The position numbers and the translations under genes were made by a program. Below, piece after piece: positions 25,958 through 34,242 of a DNA stretch of 64,000 bases (position 1 is the first letter of the stretch; every line of letters starts with the position of its first letter). The notes under the pieces are model-generated. The model saw nothing but the letters and a program-made list of their open reading frames with translations, was not told where the DNA came from and ran no database searches. The stretch lies in the NCBI RefSeq assembly GCF_004214935.1, contig NZ_SFCC01000024.1, forward strand, positions 1 through 64,000, written 5' to 3'. The stretch comes from Amycolatopsis suaedae. Lineage in GTDB: Bacteria > Actinomycetota > Actinomycetes > Mycobacteriales > Pseudonocardiaceae.

Positions 25958-26548
25958 ATGTCTCGACGGCCCCGCGTGATCGCGGGTTTCGCGGCGGTGT
26001 GCGGACTGCTGATGACAGCGTCGCCCGCCGTTGCCCAGGTGGAGTCCGGCCCGTGGCGCTCGTACTCGCCATCGTTCAAGGTGCAGGAACGGGGGTGCGG
26101 CCAGGTGGACAACCTGACGTTCCGCCTCACCTGCTCGACCGCGAGCGGCGACCAGCGTGCCGAGCGCCGCTACGACACCTACAGCAGCGGGACCCGCCAG
26201 TTCGAGGGCAGCTTCCGCATCACCAGCATGGGCGGCACCCGCATCAGCCTGAAGCAGACCTTCGGCAGCGGCCCGTTCTTCATGCTCGCCGTCGAACGCG
26301 GCGGGCGGCTGTACGCGGTGCACGGCGGCACGACCATCGCCACCGGCGCCACGGTCGGCGCGACGGTGCGGGTCAACACCGTGCACCAGGTCGGCGGCCA
26401 GCACCGCACCTACATCAACGGTTCCCGTAAGCACGAGGTGGCCAGCCCGGGCGGCTCGTTCTACGACAAGTTCGGCGCCTACCGCACCAACAGCGGCAAC
26501 GGCCCAGCCACCGTGGTCTGGAGCGGAGTCCGGTTCTGGCAGAAATGA
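25958..26548 (+). CDS. Secreted beta-sandwich protein, possibly polysaccharide-lyase-like
   Basis: A 196-residue exported protein. A Sec signal peptide runs to about residue 26 (AVAQ). The mature part is all-beta in character, with RYDTYSSGTRQFEGSFRI, FMLAVERGG and a C-terminal FYDKFGAYRTNSG...VVWSGVRFWQ. This layout resembles concanavalin-like polysaccharide lyases (PL7/PL20 style) and carbohydrate-binding folds, but the typical lyase catalytic residues are not clearly placed, so the activity is only suggested. It has a strong GGAGG site eight bases before the ATG. The next gene overlaps its stop. Confidence 0.7.
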   Translation: MSRRPRVIAGFAAVCGLLMTASPAVAQVESGPWRSYSPSFKVQERGCGQVDNLTFRLTCSTASGDQRAERRYDTYSSGTRQFEGSFRITSMGGTRISLKQTFGSGPFFMLAVERGGRLYAVHGGTTIATGATVGATVRVNTVHQVGGQHRTYINGSRKHEVASPGGSFYDKFGAYRTNSGNGPATVVWSGVRFWQK

Positions 26549-27252
26549 GGCTCTCCGTGGCGGCCGCGGCGATCGTGTTCGCCGCGGCTGGCTGCGCCGC
26601 CGACACCCCCGAGGCCGGGGTGCGGCTCACCGCGACGCTGACCTCGCCCACGCACGCCGAGTTGCACTGGGAAGGGCTGGAGCCGGGCGCGGCCGGCCGG
26701 GTGGTCGAGTTCGCCACCGAGGAGAACGGCCAGTACACCGTCCTGCAGTACGCGCCGCCGCAGCAGACCGCGTTCACCCATCCCGACCTGATCCCCGAGA
26801 CGCCGTTCTTCTACCGGCTGCGGCCCTACTTCGGACCGGCGTCGGCCGAGGTGGAGGTGACCCTGCCGCCGGGCGAGATGGCGCCGGGCAGCGAGCAGGC
26901 CGACCACGGCTGGGCCGAGCCGAAGGCGCTGCCGGGCACGTCGGTGGCGCCCGTGGCGATCCGCGACGAGCGGACCAGGGCGGGGGGTGCGGCCACCGAC
27001 CTGAAGGCGGCCGTCAAGCACGCCAACGGAATCCACTTCACCTGGGTCGACCACGCCGCCGACGAGGAGGGCTACCTGGTGGAGATCCGGCCACGCGGCA
27101 AGCCGGAGTTCAGCGTGGCCGCCGTACTCGACGCGAACATCACCTCGTTCGGCCTGATCACCCTGCCCGACGAGAAGGTGGCCACGTTCCGGGTGCGGCC
27201 CTACGTCTACGGCGCGCAGTCCAACGTCGCACAGGTGCGTACCGGTACGTGA
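26545..27252 (+). CDS. Putative lipoprotein with two fibronectin type III-like domains
   Basis: A 235-residue exported protein. A short signal MRLSVAAAAIVFAAAGC suggests a lipobox at Cys17. Two repeats of FnIII character follow: TATLTSPTHAELHWEG...FFYRLRPYFGP at about 28-105 and AVKHANGIHFTWVDHA...TFRVRPYVYG at about 155-228. Such modules act as spacers or adhesion domains on extracellular glycan-active proteins. It overlaps the preceding stop by four bases (ATGA) and precedes the GH92 gene by 91 bases. Confidence 0.7.
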   Translation: MRLSVAAAAIVFAAAGCAADTPEAGVRLTATLTSPTHAELHWEGLEPGAAGRVVEFATEENGQYTVLQYAPPQQTAFTHPDLIPETPFFYRLRPYFGPASAEVEVTLPPGEMAPGSEQADHGWAEPKALPGTSVAPVAIRDERTRAGGAATDLKAAVKHANGIHFTWVDHAADEEGYLVEIRPRGKPEFSVAAVLDANITSFGLITLPDEKVATFRVRPYVYGAQSNVAQVRTGT

Positions 27253-27256
27253 ATCG

Positions 27257-27286
27257 TTGACAGCGGCGGGCCCGCCGTGGAAAGTT
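27257..27286 (+). promoter_or_regulatory. Candidate promoter before the GH92 gene
   Basis: TTGACA at 27257-27262 is a consensus -35 box, with AAAGTT 18 bases further as a weak -10. The perfect 14-base palindrome CGGCGGGCCCGCCG (27264-27277) fills the spacer and could be an operator or part of a terminator for the lipoprotein gene. The GH92 start has its own GGGAGG site. Confidence 0.35.
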
Positions 27287-27343
27287 CCTGGGCGGGCCGC
27301 GTCCCGTGACGCGCTCTGACAACGATGTCACCGGGAGGCCGGA

Positions 27344-29689
27344 ATGCGCAGGTTCGGGACGATCGCCGTGGTCACGACGCTGGGCGCCGGGCTGGTCAGC
27401 GGCAGCGCCGCGGCGGCGGCGCCGGAGGACCCGACGACGCTGGTCAACCCGTTCATCGGCACGCAGAACTTCGGCAACACCTTCCCCGGCGCCAGCGCGC
27501 CGTTCGGCATGGTGCAGGTCAGCCCGGACACCGGCGGCCAGGGCGGGTACGACTACCTGCAGGACTCCATCTACGGCTTCAGCCAGACCCACCTGTCCGG
27601 CGTCGGCTGCGGCGTGATGGGGGAGCTGCCGGTCATGCCGACCACCGGCCCGGTGACCACCGCCGACCACGAGGCCTACAAGTCGACCTACAGCCATGAC
27701 GACGAGGAGGCCGAGCCCGGTTACTACCGGGTGGGGCTGAAGCGCTACGGCGTCGGCGCCGAGCTGACCGCCACGCAGCGGACCGGCTGGCAGCGCTACA
27801 CCTTCCCGGCCATCGGGCAGGCCAACGTCCTGTTCAACACCGGCAAGGCCAACCAGAAGGTGCACGACTCGGAGATCCACGTCGTCGGCGACCGCACCAT
27901 CGAGGGAAGGGTGCGGGCGGGCGGGTTCTGCGCGGGCAAGGACGAGCACACCGTCTACTTCTCGGCGACCTTCGACCGGCCGTTCACCGCGACCGGCACC
28001 TGGCGCGGGGCCACGCTGACCCCCGGCGGCCGCGACGCGGCCGGTACGGGCGGCAACGGCGCCTGGGTCAGCTTCGACGCCAGCGCCGACCGGGACGCCG
28101 TGCTGAAGGTCGGCCTGTCCTACACCGGGCTGGAGGGCGCCCGGCGCAACCTGGCCGCCGAGACCGGTGGGTCGTTCGACTTCGACGCCACCCGGGCCGC
28201 GCTGCACCGCAAGTGGACGGAGAAGCTGGGTTCGATCCGGGTCACCGGCGGCACGCCCGAGCGGCGGACCGCGTTCTACACCTCGCTCTACCACGCGCAG
28301 CTGCACCCGAATCTCGCCGGCGACGTCGACGGCAGCTACGCCGGGTTCGACGGCAGGGTCCACCGCGCCCGCGGCTACACGCCGTACCAGAACCTCTCGC
28401 TGTGGGACACCTACCGGCCGCAGAACCAGCTGCTGCAGCTGATCGAACCGGGCGTGGCCCGCGACGTCGCGCTGTCGGTGGTCGCGGCGGGCCGCGACGG
28501 CGGCTGGCTGCCGCGCTGGGGACTGGCCAACAGCGAGACCAACATCATGACCGGTGACCCGGTCGCGCCGTTCCTCGTCGAGGCGTGGTCGAAGGGACTG
28601 CTGGCCGGGCACGAACGGGAGGCCTACGAGCTGCTGCGCCGCAACGCCACCAGCACGCCGCCCGCGGACTCGCCGTACAACGGCCGTTCCGGTCAGGAGT
28701 TCTACGCCGCCAAGGGATACCTGCCGTCCGGGCTGGGCGTGGGCACCGACTGCGCGCACAAGGGCGGCGACAACGACTGCAAGCACCCGGCGTCGGCGAC
28801 GCTGGAGTACGCCTCCGCCGACGCGGCGCTGGCGCTGATGGCCCGCGGCCTGGGCCGCCACGACGACGCGGCGATGTTCGCCGAGCGCGGCCAGTGGTAC
28901 CGCAACCTGTGGGACGCCTCGATCGCGCACTTCCGGCCGCGTACCTCCGACGGCGCCTGGGTCACGCCCTACGACCCGGTTCCCGCGGGACACCAGTTCC
29001 ACGAGGGCGGCGCGTACCAGTACCAGTGGCTGGTGCCCCAGGACACGGCAGGCCTGGTCGAGCTGATGGGCGGACGGGCCGCCGCCGGGCGCAGGCTGGA
29101 CGCGTTCTTCGCCTACGACAAGCTGCTCACCGACCCGGCCGGCACCGCGCGCCGCGACTGGATCACCGACCCGTACGACTACTACGGCAAACCCACCTAC
29201 AACCCGAACAACGAACCCGACCTGCTGGCGCCCTACACCTACCTGTGGACCGGGACACCGGCCAAGACGGCGACCGTGGTGCGGGCGGCGATGACGTTGT
29301 TCAGCACCGGCCCGGACGGCATGACCGGCAACGACGACCTGGGCACGATGTCGGCCTGGTACGTGTTCTCCTCGCTCGGGCTCTACCCGACGATGGCCGG
29401 TGCGAACTTCCTCGCGGTGTCCAGCCCGCAGTTCGAGTCCGCCGAAGTCCACATCGGACGGTTCCGCGGCCAGGGCGGCACGCTGCGGGTGACCGCGCCG
29501 GGGGTCAGCGACTCCCGGCGGTACGTCCAGTCGGTCACGTTGAACGGCAGGCCGGTCGAACGCACCTGGCTGACCTGGGACTCGATCGCCCGCGGCGGCA
29601 GGCTCGCGCACACCGTCGGTGACACCCCGTCGGCGTGGGGAACCGCTCCCGGCGCCGAGCCGCCGTCGGTGAACCGGCCCGTTCGCTGA
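27344..29689 (+). CDS. Secreted GH92 alpha-mannosidase
   Basis: A 781-residue exported enzyme with a signal peptide to about 26 (AAAAAPED). GH92 enzymes are calcium-dependent, inverting exo-alpha-mannosidases, mostly alpha-1,2. Family motifs run through the whole length: NPFIGTQNFGNTFPGASAPF at the start, SLYHAQLHPN, LSLWDTYRPQNQLL, the acid Glu in NNEPDLLAPY, and the base region GNDDLGTMSAWYVFSSLGLYP. Full family length, no breaks. Likely substrates are fungal or yeast mannans or N-glycans; the exact linkage cannot be told. Confidence 0.92.
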   Translation: MRRFGTIAVVTTLGAGLVSGSAAAAAPEDPTTLVNPFIGTQNFGNTFPGASAPFGMVQVSPDTGGQGGYDYLQDSIYGFSQTHLSGVGCGVMGELPVMPTTGPVTTADHEAYKSTYSHDDEEAEPGYYRVGLKRYGVGAELTATQRTGWQRYTFPAIGQANVLFNTGKANQKVHDSEIHVVGDRTIEGRVRAGGFCAGKDEHTVYFSATFDRPFTATGTWRGATLTPGGRDAAGTGGNGAWVSFDASADRDAVLKVGLSYTGLEGARRNLAAETGGSFDFDATRAALHRKWTEKLGSIRVTGGTPERRTAFYTSLYHAQLHPNLAGDVDGSYAGFDGRVHRARGYTPYQNLSLWDTYRPQNQLLQLIEPGVARDVALSVVAAGRDGGWLPRWGLANSETNIMTGDPVAPFLVEAWSKGLLAGHEREAYELLRRNATSTPPADSPYNGRSGQEFYAAKGYLPSGLGVGTDCAHKGGDNDCKHPASATLEYASADAALALMARGLGRHDDAAMFAERGQWYRNLWDASIAHFRPRTSDGAWVTPYDPVPAGHQFHEGGAYQYQWLVPQDTAGLVELMGGRAAAGRRLDAFFAYDKLLTDPAGTARRDWITDPYDYYGKPTYNPNNEPDLLAPYTYLWTGTPAKTATVVRAAMTLFSTGPDGMTGNDDLGTMSAWYVFSSLGLYPTMAGANFLAVSSPQFESAEVHIGRFRGQGGTLRVTAPGVSDSRRYVQSVTLNGRPVERTWLTWDSIARGGRLAHTVGDTPSAWGTAPGAEPPSVNRPVR

Positions 29690-29734
29690 GCGGAGTCGCC
29701 AACGTCACGTTCCGGATTCGTCGCCACCGGTTCG

Positions 29735-29748
29735 GTGACGGGGGTCAC
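29735..29748. promoter_or_regulatory. GTGAC-N4-GTCAC palindrome upstream of the conservon
   Basis: GTGACGGGGGTCAC is a perfect dyad with a four-base centre. The same half-sites with the same spacing occur at 45302-45315 inside the rhamnose transporter promoter. It lies in the 290-base gap between the GH92 and cvnA genes. Confidence 0.4.
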
Positions 29749-29883
29749 GAAAACCGGCGTGAACCGTTCGTCCCCGGTGTCCGTACTGCGAGCTGGGTCA
29801 CTATTTCGGGTTGAGGCGTTTCCGGAACGCGGTGGCCGTAGTTAAGCGATCACCACACGGCTCGGCTGGACGGAGTAGCCCAT

Positions 29884-29912
29884 TTGACTCACTCAAGTGG
29901 GGGTGTTTAACG
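29884..29912 (+). promoter_or_regulatory. Candidate promoter of the conservon
   Basis: TTGACT (29884-29889) is followed after 16 bases by TTTAAC or after 17 by TTAACG. The spacer starts with the small dyad CACTCAAGTG. The surrounding sequence is AT-richer than average, and cvnA starts about 70 bases downstream. Confidence 0.45.
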
Positions 29913-29980
29913 TCCGGTCGGCGCCGTCTGGCGCATGGGGGTTTTGGACGAAACTGCCGGAAGGACAACGGACAGCGGTG

Positions 29981-32407
29981 ATGAAGACCTCCGTGCGACG
30001 ACGCGGTGCCTCGATTCGCGCACGCGTGCTGTCGATCGCGTTGATTCCCAGTATCACCTTGTTGCTGGTCGGCGTGGCACTTGCCGGTTATCTGATCTAC
30101 GACGCCATCGGTGTGCGCGACTTCGCGAACAAGATCCGCAATTCGGAACGGCCCGCGCTGCTGTTCTTCACCTCCGCGCAGGAGGAGCGCAGGCTGACGC
30201 TGCGTGAGGTCAGCGGTGCCGGCAACGAGCGGGTCGCGCTCGTCGAACAGCGGGCCAAGACCGACGCCGCGGGCGCCGGGATCATGGACACCCTGCGTGG
30301 CCTGGCCGGTGAGGCGCCGGAGAGCGTGCAGCGCAACATCGGCACCGCCGGGCAGCTGGTCGCGCAGCTGCCGCAGGTCCGCCAGCGCGCCGACGCCGGG
30401 CAGCTGCCGCTGACCGAGGCCTACGCCTACTACAACCGCATCCTCGACCAGTTCGCCGAGGGACTCACCGGCCTGGCCCAGGAGGCGCCCGACGCGGAGG
30501 CCGGCTACCTGCGGGTGATCGCCGTGCCGTTGTTCGTCGCGGCCGACGGCATGCAGCGTGCCGACGCGCTCGCCGCCGCCGGCCTGGTCAGCGGCGGGCT
30601 GGACGAGGCCGGTTACCGTGCCTACGTCGAGCAGATCGGCGCCTACCACGCGCAGCTGACCTCGACGGTGCCGCGGATGATCCCCGAGGTGAAGGCCCGC
30701 TACGACCAGCTGCTGGCCAGCGACGCGTGGCAGAAGCTGACGACGGTGGAGAACGCGTTCCTGCGCGGCCCGCAGTCGCAGCTGCCGATCGCGGAGAACG
30801 AGTGGCGGGCGGCGTCGCGGCAGGTCGGCGACTCGCTCATGGGCCTGTTCGTGCAGCAGAGTTCGCAGAGTACGCAGAAGGCCATCGACGACGGCGAGAA
30901 CACGCTGATCACCTCGATCATCGCGGGCGCGCTCGCGTTGCTGTTCGCCGTCGCGGTGTTCCTGCTGGCGCTGCGGCTGTCCAACCGGCTGATCGGCAGG
31001 CTGGCGCGGCTGCGCGAGGACACCCTGGACCTGGCCGACACCCGGCTGCCGGAGCTGGTGGGCAGGCTGCGCCGGGGCGAGGACGTCGACCTCGACTCCG
31101 ACGTCGCCGTGCTCGACCACGGCAGCGACGAGATCGGGCAGGTGGCCGACGCGTTCAACACCGCCCAGCAGACCGCGATCGCGGCGGCCGTCGACGAGGC
31201 GAAGATCCGTGAGGGCACCAAGACGGTGTTCCTCAACATCGCCCACCGCAGCCAGGTCATCGTGCACCGCCAGCTGAAGGTGCTCGACCAGGCCGAGCGC
31301 CGCCAGGAGGACCCCGACCAGCTGGAGACGCTGTTCCAGCTGGACCACCTGTCCACCCGGGCGCGGCGCAACGCGGAGAACCTGATCATTCTCGGCGGCG
31401 GGCAGCCGGGCAGGCAGTGGCGCAACCCGGTCGGCATCGGCGAGCTGGCCCGTGGCGCGGCCGCCGAGACCGAGGACTTCGCCAGGGTGCGGGTGTCCGG
31501 CCTGCCCGCGATCGCGGTGAACGGCCCGGTCGTCGGCGACCTGATGCACCTGCTGGCCGAGCTGATCGACAACGCGACGTCGTTCTCCCCGCCGGAGTCG
31601 CGGGTCGAGGTGCGCGGCAACATCGTCGGCCGCGGTGTCGTGCTGGAGGTCGAGGACCAGGGGCTGGGCATCGAGCCGGAGCACTGCGCGGCGCTCAACG
31701 GCATGCTGGCCGACCCGCCGGACTTCGGGATCATGGCGCTGTCCTCCGAGCCGCGGCTGGGCCTGTTCGTGGTGGCGCGGCTGGCGGTGCGGCACGGGAT
31801 CTCGGTGACGCTGCGTGAGTCCGCCTACGGCGGTACCCGGGCGATCGTGCTGGTGCGCTCGGACCTGCTGAGCCCGCTGCCCGAACCGGAGGAGCCCGTG
31901 CGCGAGGAACCCGAGGCGCCGCAGTGGCCGGAACCCGCACTGGTGGAGGCTCTGCAGTCGGTGCCAGACTCGGAGTACGACGACTACGAACCCGAGCCGG
32001 AGCCCGAACCCGAGCCCGCCGGCAACGGTTACCACGAGGTGGACGAGCCGACCCGGCAGAACCTGTTCCGCCCGCACGTGCCGGTACCGCCGCGGCAGGA
32101 GGCACCACCCACCCCGCCGCCGCCGGCGCCACCCCGCCCGCCGCGGTCGGCCGGCCGGGCGCCCGCCGAGCCCCCGGTGCGCGGGCCGGGCGGTCCCGGT
32201 GCGCCGGGACGCCCGCCGCTGCCGCAGCGGCGCCGCCAGCAGAACCTGGTGCCGCAGCTGCGTAACGATCTGCCCGGTGTCGAGCGAGAGCAGGACAGGG
32301 GCGATTCACCGGAGATGGCCCGCAACCGGCTGGCGGCGTTCCAGCAGGGCACCCGCCGGGCCCGAGAACAGGACCCGGACGGTCACGACGACAGGTATGG
32401 AGACTGA
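29981..32407 (+). CDS. cvnA: Conservon sensor kinase-like protein CvnA
   Basis: About 808 residues. Membrane segments at about 22-42 and 310-335 flank a large extracellular nitrate/nitrite-sensing-type domain; a HAMP-like linker follows (RLREDTLDLADTRLPELV). The HATPase domain has the N-box ELIDNATSFSPP and a G-box region EDQGLGIEPEH. The acidic/Pro-rich tail of about 190 residues includes EPEPEPEPEP and long Pro runs. CvnA proteins are the kinase-like scaffolds of Streptomyces conservons. ATG 29981 is used; upstream in-frame codons do not look coding. Confidence 0.9.
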   Translation: MKTSVRRRGASIRARVLSIALIPSITLLLVGVALAGYLIYDAIGVRDFANKIRNSERPALLFFTSAQEERRLTLREVSGAGNERVALVEQRAKTDAAGAGIMDTLRGLAGEAPESVQRNIGTAGQLVAQLPQVRQRADAGQLPLTEAYAYYNRILDQFAEGLTGLAQEAPDAEAGYLRVIAVPLFVAADGMQRADALAAAGLVSGGLDEAGYRAYVEQIGAYHAQLTSTVPRMIPEVKARYDQLLASDAWQKLTTVENAFLRGPQSQLPIAENEWRAASRQVGDSLMGLFVQQSSQSTQKAIDDGENTLITSIIAGALALLFAVAVFLLALRLSNRLIGRLARLREDTLDLADTRLPELVGRLRRGEDVDLDSDVAVLDHGSDEIGQVADAFNTAQQTAIAAAVDEAKIREGTKTVFLNIAHRSQVIVHRQLKVLDQAERRQEDPDQLETLFQLDHLSTRARRNAENLIILGGGQPGRQWRNPVGIGELARGAAAETEDFARVRVSGLPAIAVNGPVVGDLMHLLAELIDNATSFSPPESRVEVRGNIVGRGVVLEVEDQGLGIEPEHCAALNGMLADPPDFGIMALSSEPRLGLFVVARLAVRHGISVTLRESAYGGTRAIVLVRSDLLSPLPEPEEPVREEPEAPQWPEPALVEALQSVPDSEYDDYEPEPEPEPEPAGNGYHEVDEPTRQNLFRPHVPVPPRQEAPPTPPPPAPPRPPRSAGRAPAEPPVRGPGGPGAPGRPPLPQRRRQQNLVPQLRNDLPGVEREQDRGDSPEMARNRLAAFQQGTRRAREQDPDGHDDRYGD

Positions 32408-32412
32408 GCCTG

Positions 32413-32832
32413 ATGGTCAACGCGGGAGTCAACGAGCTCGACTGGCTGCTCGACGACCTGATCAAGCGCGTGGCCGGCGCGGACAGAGCGGTCGTGCTGT
32501 CCTCCGACGGCCTGCTGATCGGGCGGTCGGGCAACCTGTCCGAGGCCGACGCCGAGCACCTGTCGGCGGTGGCCTCGGCGTTCCAGAGCCTGGCCAGGGG
32601 AACCGGCAGGCACTTCGGCGGCGGCAACGTGCGGCAGACGGTCGTGGAGATGGACCACGCGTTCCTGTTCGTCACCGCCGCGGGCCGCGGCGCCTGCCTG
32701 GCGCTGCTGGCGACGGAGACGGCGGACATGGGCATGGTGGCCTACGAGATGAACCTGATGGTCAAGCGCGTCGGCGCGGTGCTCACGGCGGCGCCGCGGG
32801 CCGGCGCCGGGGTCGAGCGAAGCTCGCCATGA
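32413..32832 (+). CDS. cvnB: Roadblock/LC7 protein CvnB
   Basis: A 139-residue roadblock/LC7-domain protein (ELDWLLDDLIKRVAGADRAVVLSSDGLLIG at the start, then YEMNLMVKRVGAVL). In bacteria these proteins act with small GTPases of the MglA/CvnD type as regulators of nucleotide turnover. It is second in the standard conservon order, five bases after cvnA, and its stop overlaps the cvnC start (ATGA). Confidence 0.92.
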   Translation: MVNAGVNELDWLLDDLIKRVAGADRAVVLSSDGLLIGRSGNLSEADAEHLSAVASAFQSLARGTGRHFGGGNVRQTVVEMDHAFLFVTAAGRGACLALLATETADMGMVAYEMNLMVKRVGAVLTAAPRAGAGVERSSP

Positions 32833-33209
32833 GCGGCCGGCACGAGGCGTGGTTCGACGAGGAGGCCGGTCCGCTGGTCCGCTCGTACGCGGTCACCGGC
32901 GGACGGACGCGCTCGGCCGCCGTGGGGCTGGACATGATCACGCTGGTGGTCGCCATGCGGTCGGCCGCCGAATGCGTGACGATGGACCCCGAGTACGCGC
33001 AGATCATCCGGCTGTGCCAACGTCCCCTCTCGGTGGCCGAGGTGGCCGCCCGGGTCGACCTGCCGCTGCCGGTGGTCAAGGTGCTGCTCGGCGACCTCAT
33101 CGAGGACGGGCACATGCTCTACCGCACGGCCACGGTGGCGGACCCGGTGACCGAACGACCCAACAAACACGTACTCCAGGCGGTTCTCGATGGCATCCGG
33201 AAACTCTGA
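32829..33209 (+). CDS. cvnC: DUF742 protein CvnC
   Basis: A 126-residue DUF742 protein. GPLVRSYAVTGGRTRS is its signature; the C-terminal half has a winged-helix look (EYAQIIRLCQRPLSVAEVAA...PVVKVLLGDLIEDGHM). The third conservon component is thought to work with CvnB and CvnD at the membrane. Its last 20 bases overlap the cvnD start. Confidence 0.9.
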   Translation: MSGRHEAWFDEEAGPLVRSYAVTGGRTRSAAVGLDMITLVVAMRSAAECVTMDPEYAQIIRLCQRPLSVAEVAARVDLPLPVVKVLLGDLIEDGHMLYRTATVADPVTERPNKHVLQAVLDGIRKL

Positions 33210-33789
33210 CGCGCCGAGGCGGTCCCTCACCGCGACCGCGGTGAAGCTGCTGGTAGCGGGCGGGTTCGGAGTAGGAAAGACCACCATGGTCGGCTCGGTC
33301 AGCGAGGTTCCCCCGCTGCGCACCGAGGAGCTGATCACCGAGGCGTCGGCCGGTGTCGACGACCTGACCGGGGTGGAACGCAAGACCACGACGACGGTGG
33401 CGCTGGACTTCGGCCGCATCACCATCAACCCCGAGCTGATCCTGTACCTGTTCGGCACGCCGGGACAGGACCGGTTCTGGTTCATGTGGGACGAGCTGGC
33501 CGACGGCGCGCTGGGCGCGGTCGTGCTGGCCGACACCCGGCGACTGGACAGCTGTTTCGCCGCGGTGGACTTCTTCGAGCGGCGCGGGCTGCCGTTCGTG
33601 GTGGCGGTCAACTGCTTCGACGGCGCGTACCGCTACGGCACCGAGGAGGTGCGTGCGGCGCTGGACGTCGACCCGACGGTGCCGCTGCTGCTGTGCGACG
33701 CGCGCGACCGCGACTCGACCAAGCAGGTGCTGATCACGCTGATGGAGCACGTGATGGCCGTCGGCGAGCTGGCCGCCAGCCGCTTCTGA
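33190..33789 (+). CDS. cvnD: Conservon small GTPase-like protein CvnD
   Basis: A 199-residue P-loop protein with Walker A GGFGVGKTT, a switch region with TTTTVALDFG, switch II FGTPGQDRFW and a guanine-recognition-like NCFD. It matches CvnD, the Ras/MglA-like member of conservons. It completes cvnABCD; no cytochrome P450 (the occasional fifth gene) follows. Downstream lies repeat cluster C. Confidence 0.92.
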   Translation: MASGNSDAPRRSLTATAVKLLVAGGFGVGKTTMVGSVSEVPPLRTEELITEASAGVDDLTGVERKTTTTVALDFGRITINPELILYLFGTPGQDRFWFMWDELADGALGAVVLADTRRLDSCFAAVDFFERRGLPFVVAVNCFDGAYRYGTEEVRAALDVDPTVPLLLCDARDRDSTKQVLITLMEHVMAVGELAASRF

Positions 33790-34242
33790 CTCACTGGGCC
33801 GCCTCGCCTGTGCCGTGAAGGGGGCCCTCACGGCATCTGGTGCCGTGAGGGCGGCCTTCACGGCATCAGCTACCACGGACGAGACAGCCCCGCCCTGACG
33901 CGAGTTCTGCGCTCGGGGGACCACCTACCTCGCCCTGCCGGATGCCGGGCTTTGCCAGGCCGGAGCCGTTAGAGCACGTGAAGGCCACCTTCATTACGTG
34001 TGACGTGGTGATGGTGGCCTTCACGTGCTCTGGTGCTTGCTGGGGTTGTCTCGTTCGTGGTGGCTGGTGGGGTGGTTGTGGTGTTCGAGGCTGGTGGGGC
34101 GGGTGTGCCGGGGTGAGGGCGGATGTGGTGGCGTCTGATGCCGTGAAGGGGGCCCTCACGGCAATCGCCCACGACGCCCCGACTTTGCCGGGGCCCTGAC
34201 GCTCACCTAATGATGGTGGCCTTCACGAGCCTCCGCCAGCCG
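33790..34242. repeat. Repeat cluster C in a convergent gap
   Basis: This 453-base gap has no gene. It holds two mutually inverted copies of TGCCGTGA-type palindromes at 33811-33835 and 33841-33865, one GCGAGTTCTGCGCTC copy at 33900-33914, and a long palindrome with perfect 19-bp arms (33971-33989 and 34013-34031). A 29-base repeat at 34046-34074 also occurs at 270-298. A further ATGCCGTGAAGG...TCACGGCA element at 34138-34163 and the ACTTTGCCGGGGCCCTGACG module near 34181 complete it. Confidence 0.85.

Noticed and set aside
33790-34242. Insertion sequence or MITE carrying the repeats
   Set aside because: No transposase, no terminal inverted repeats around the whole cluster and no target duplication could be seen.
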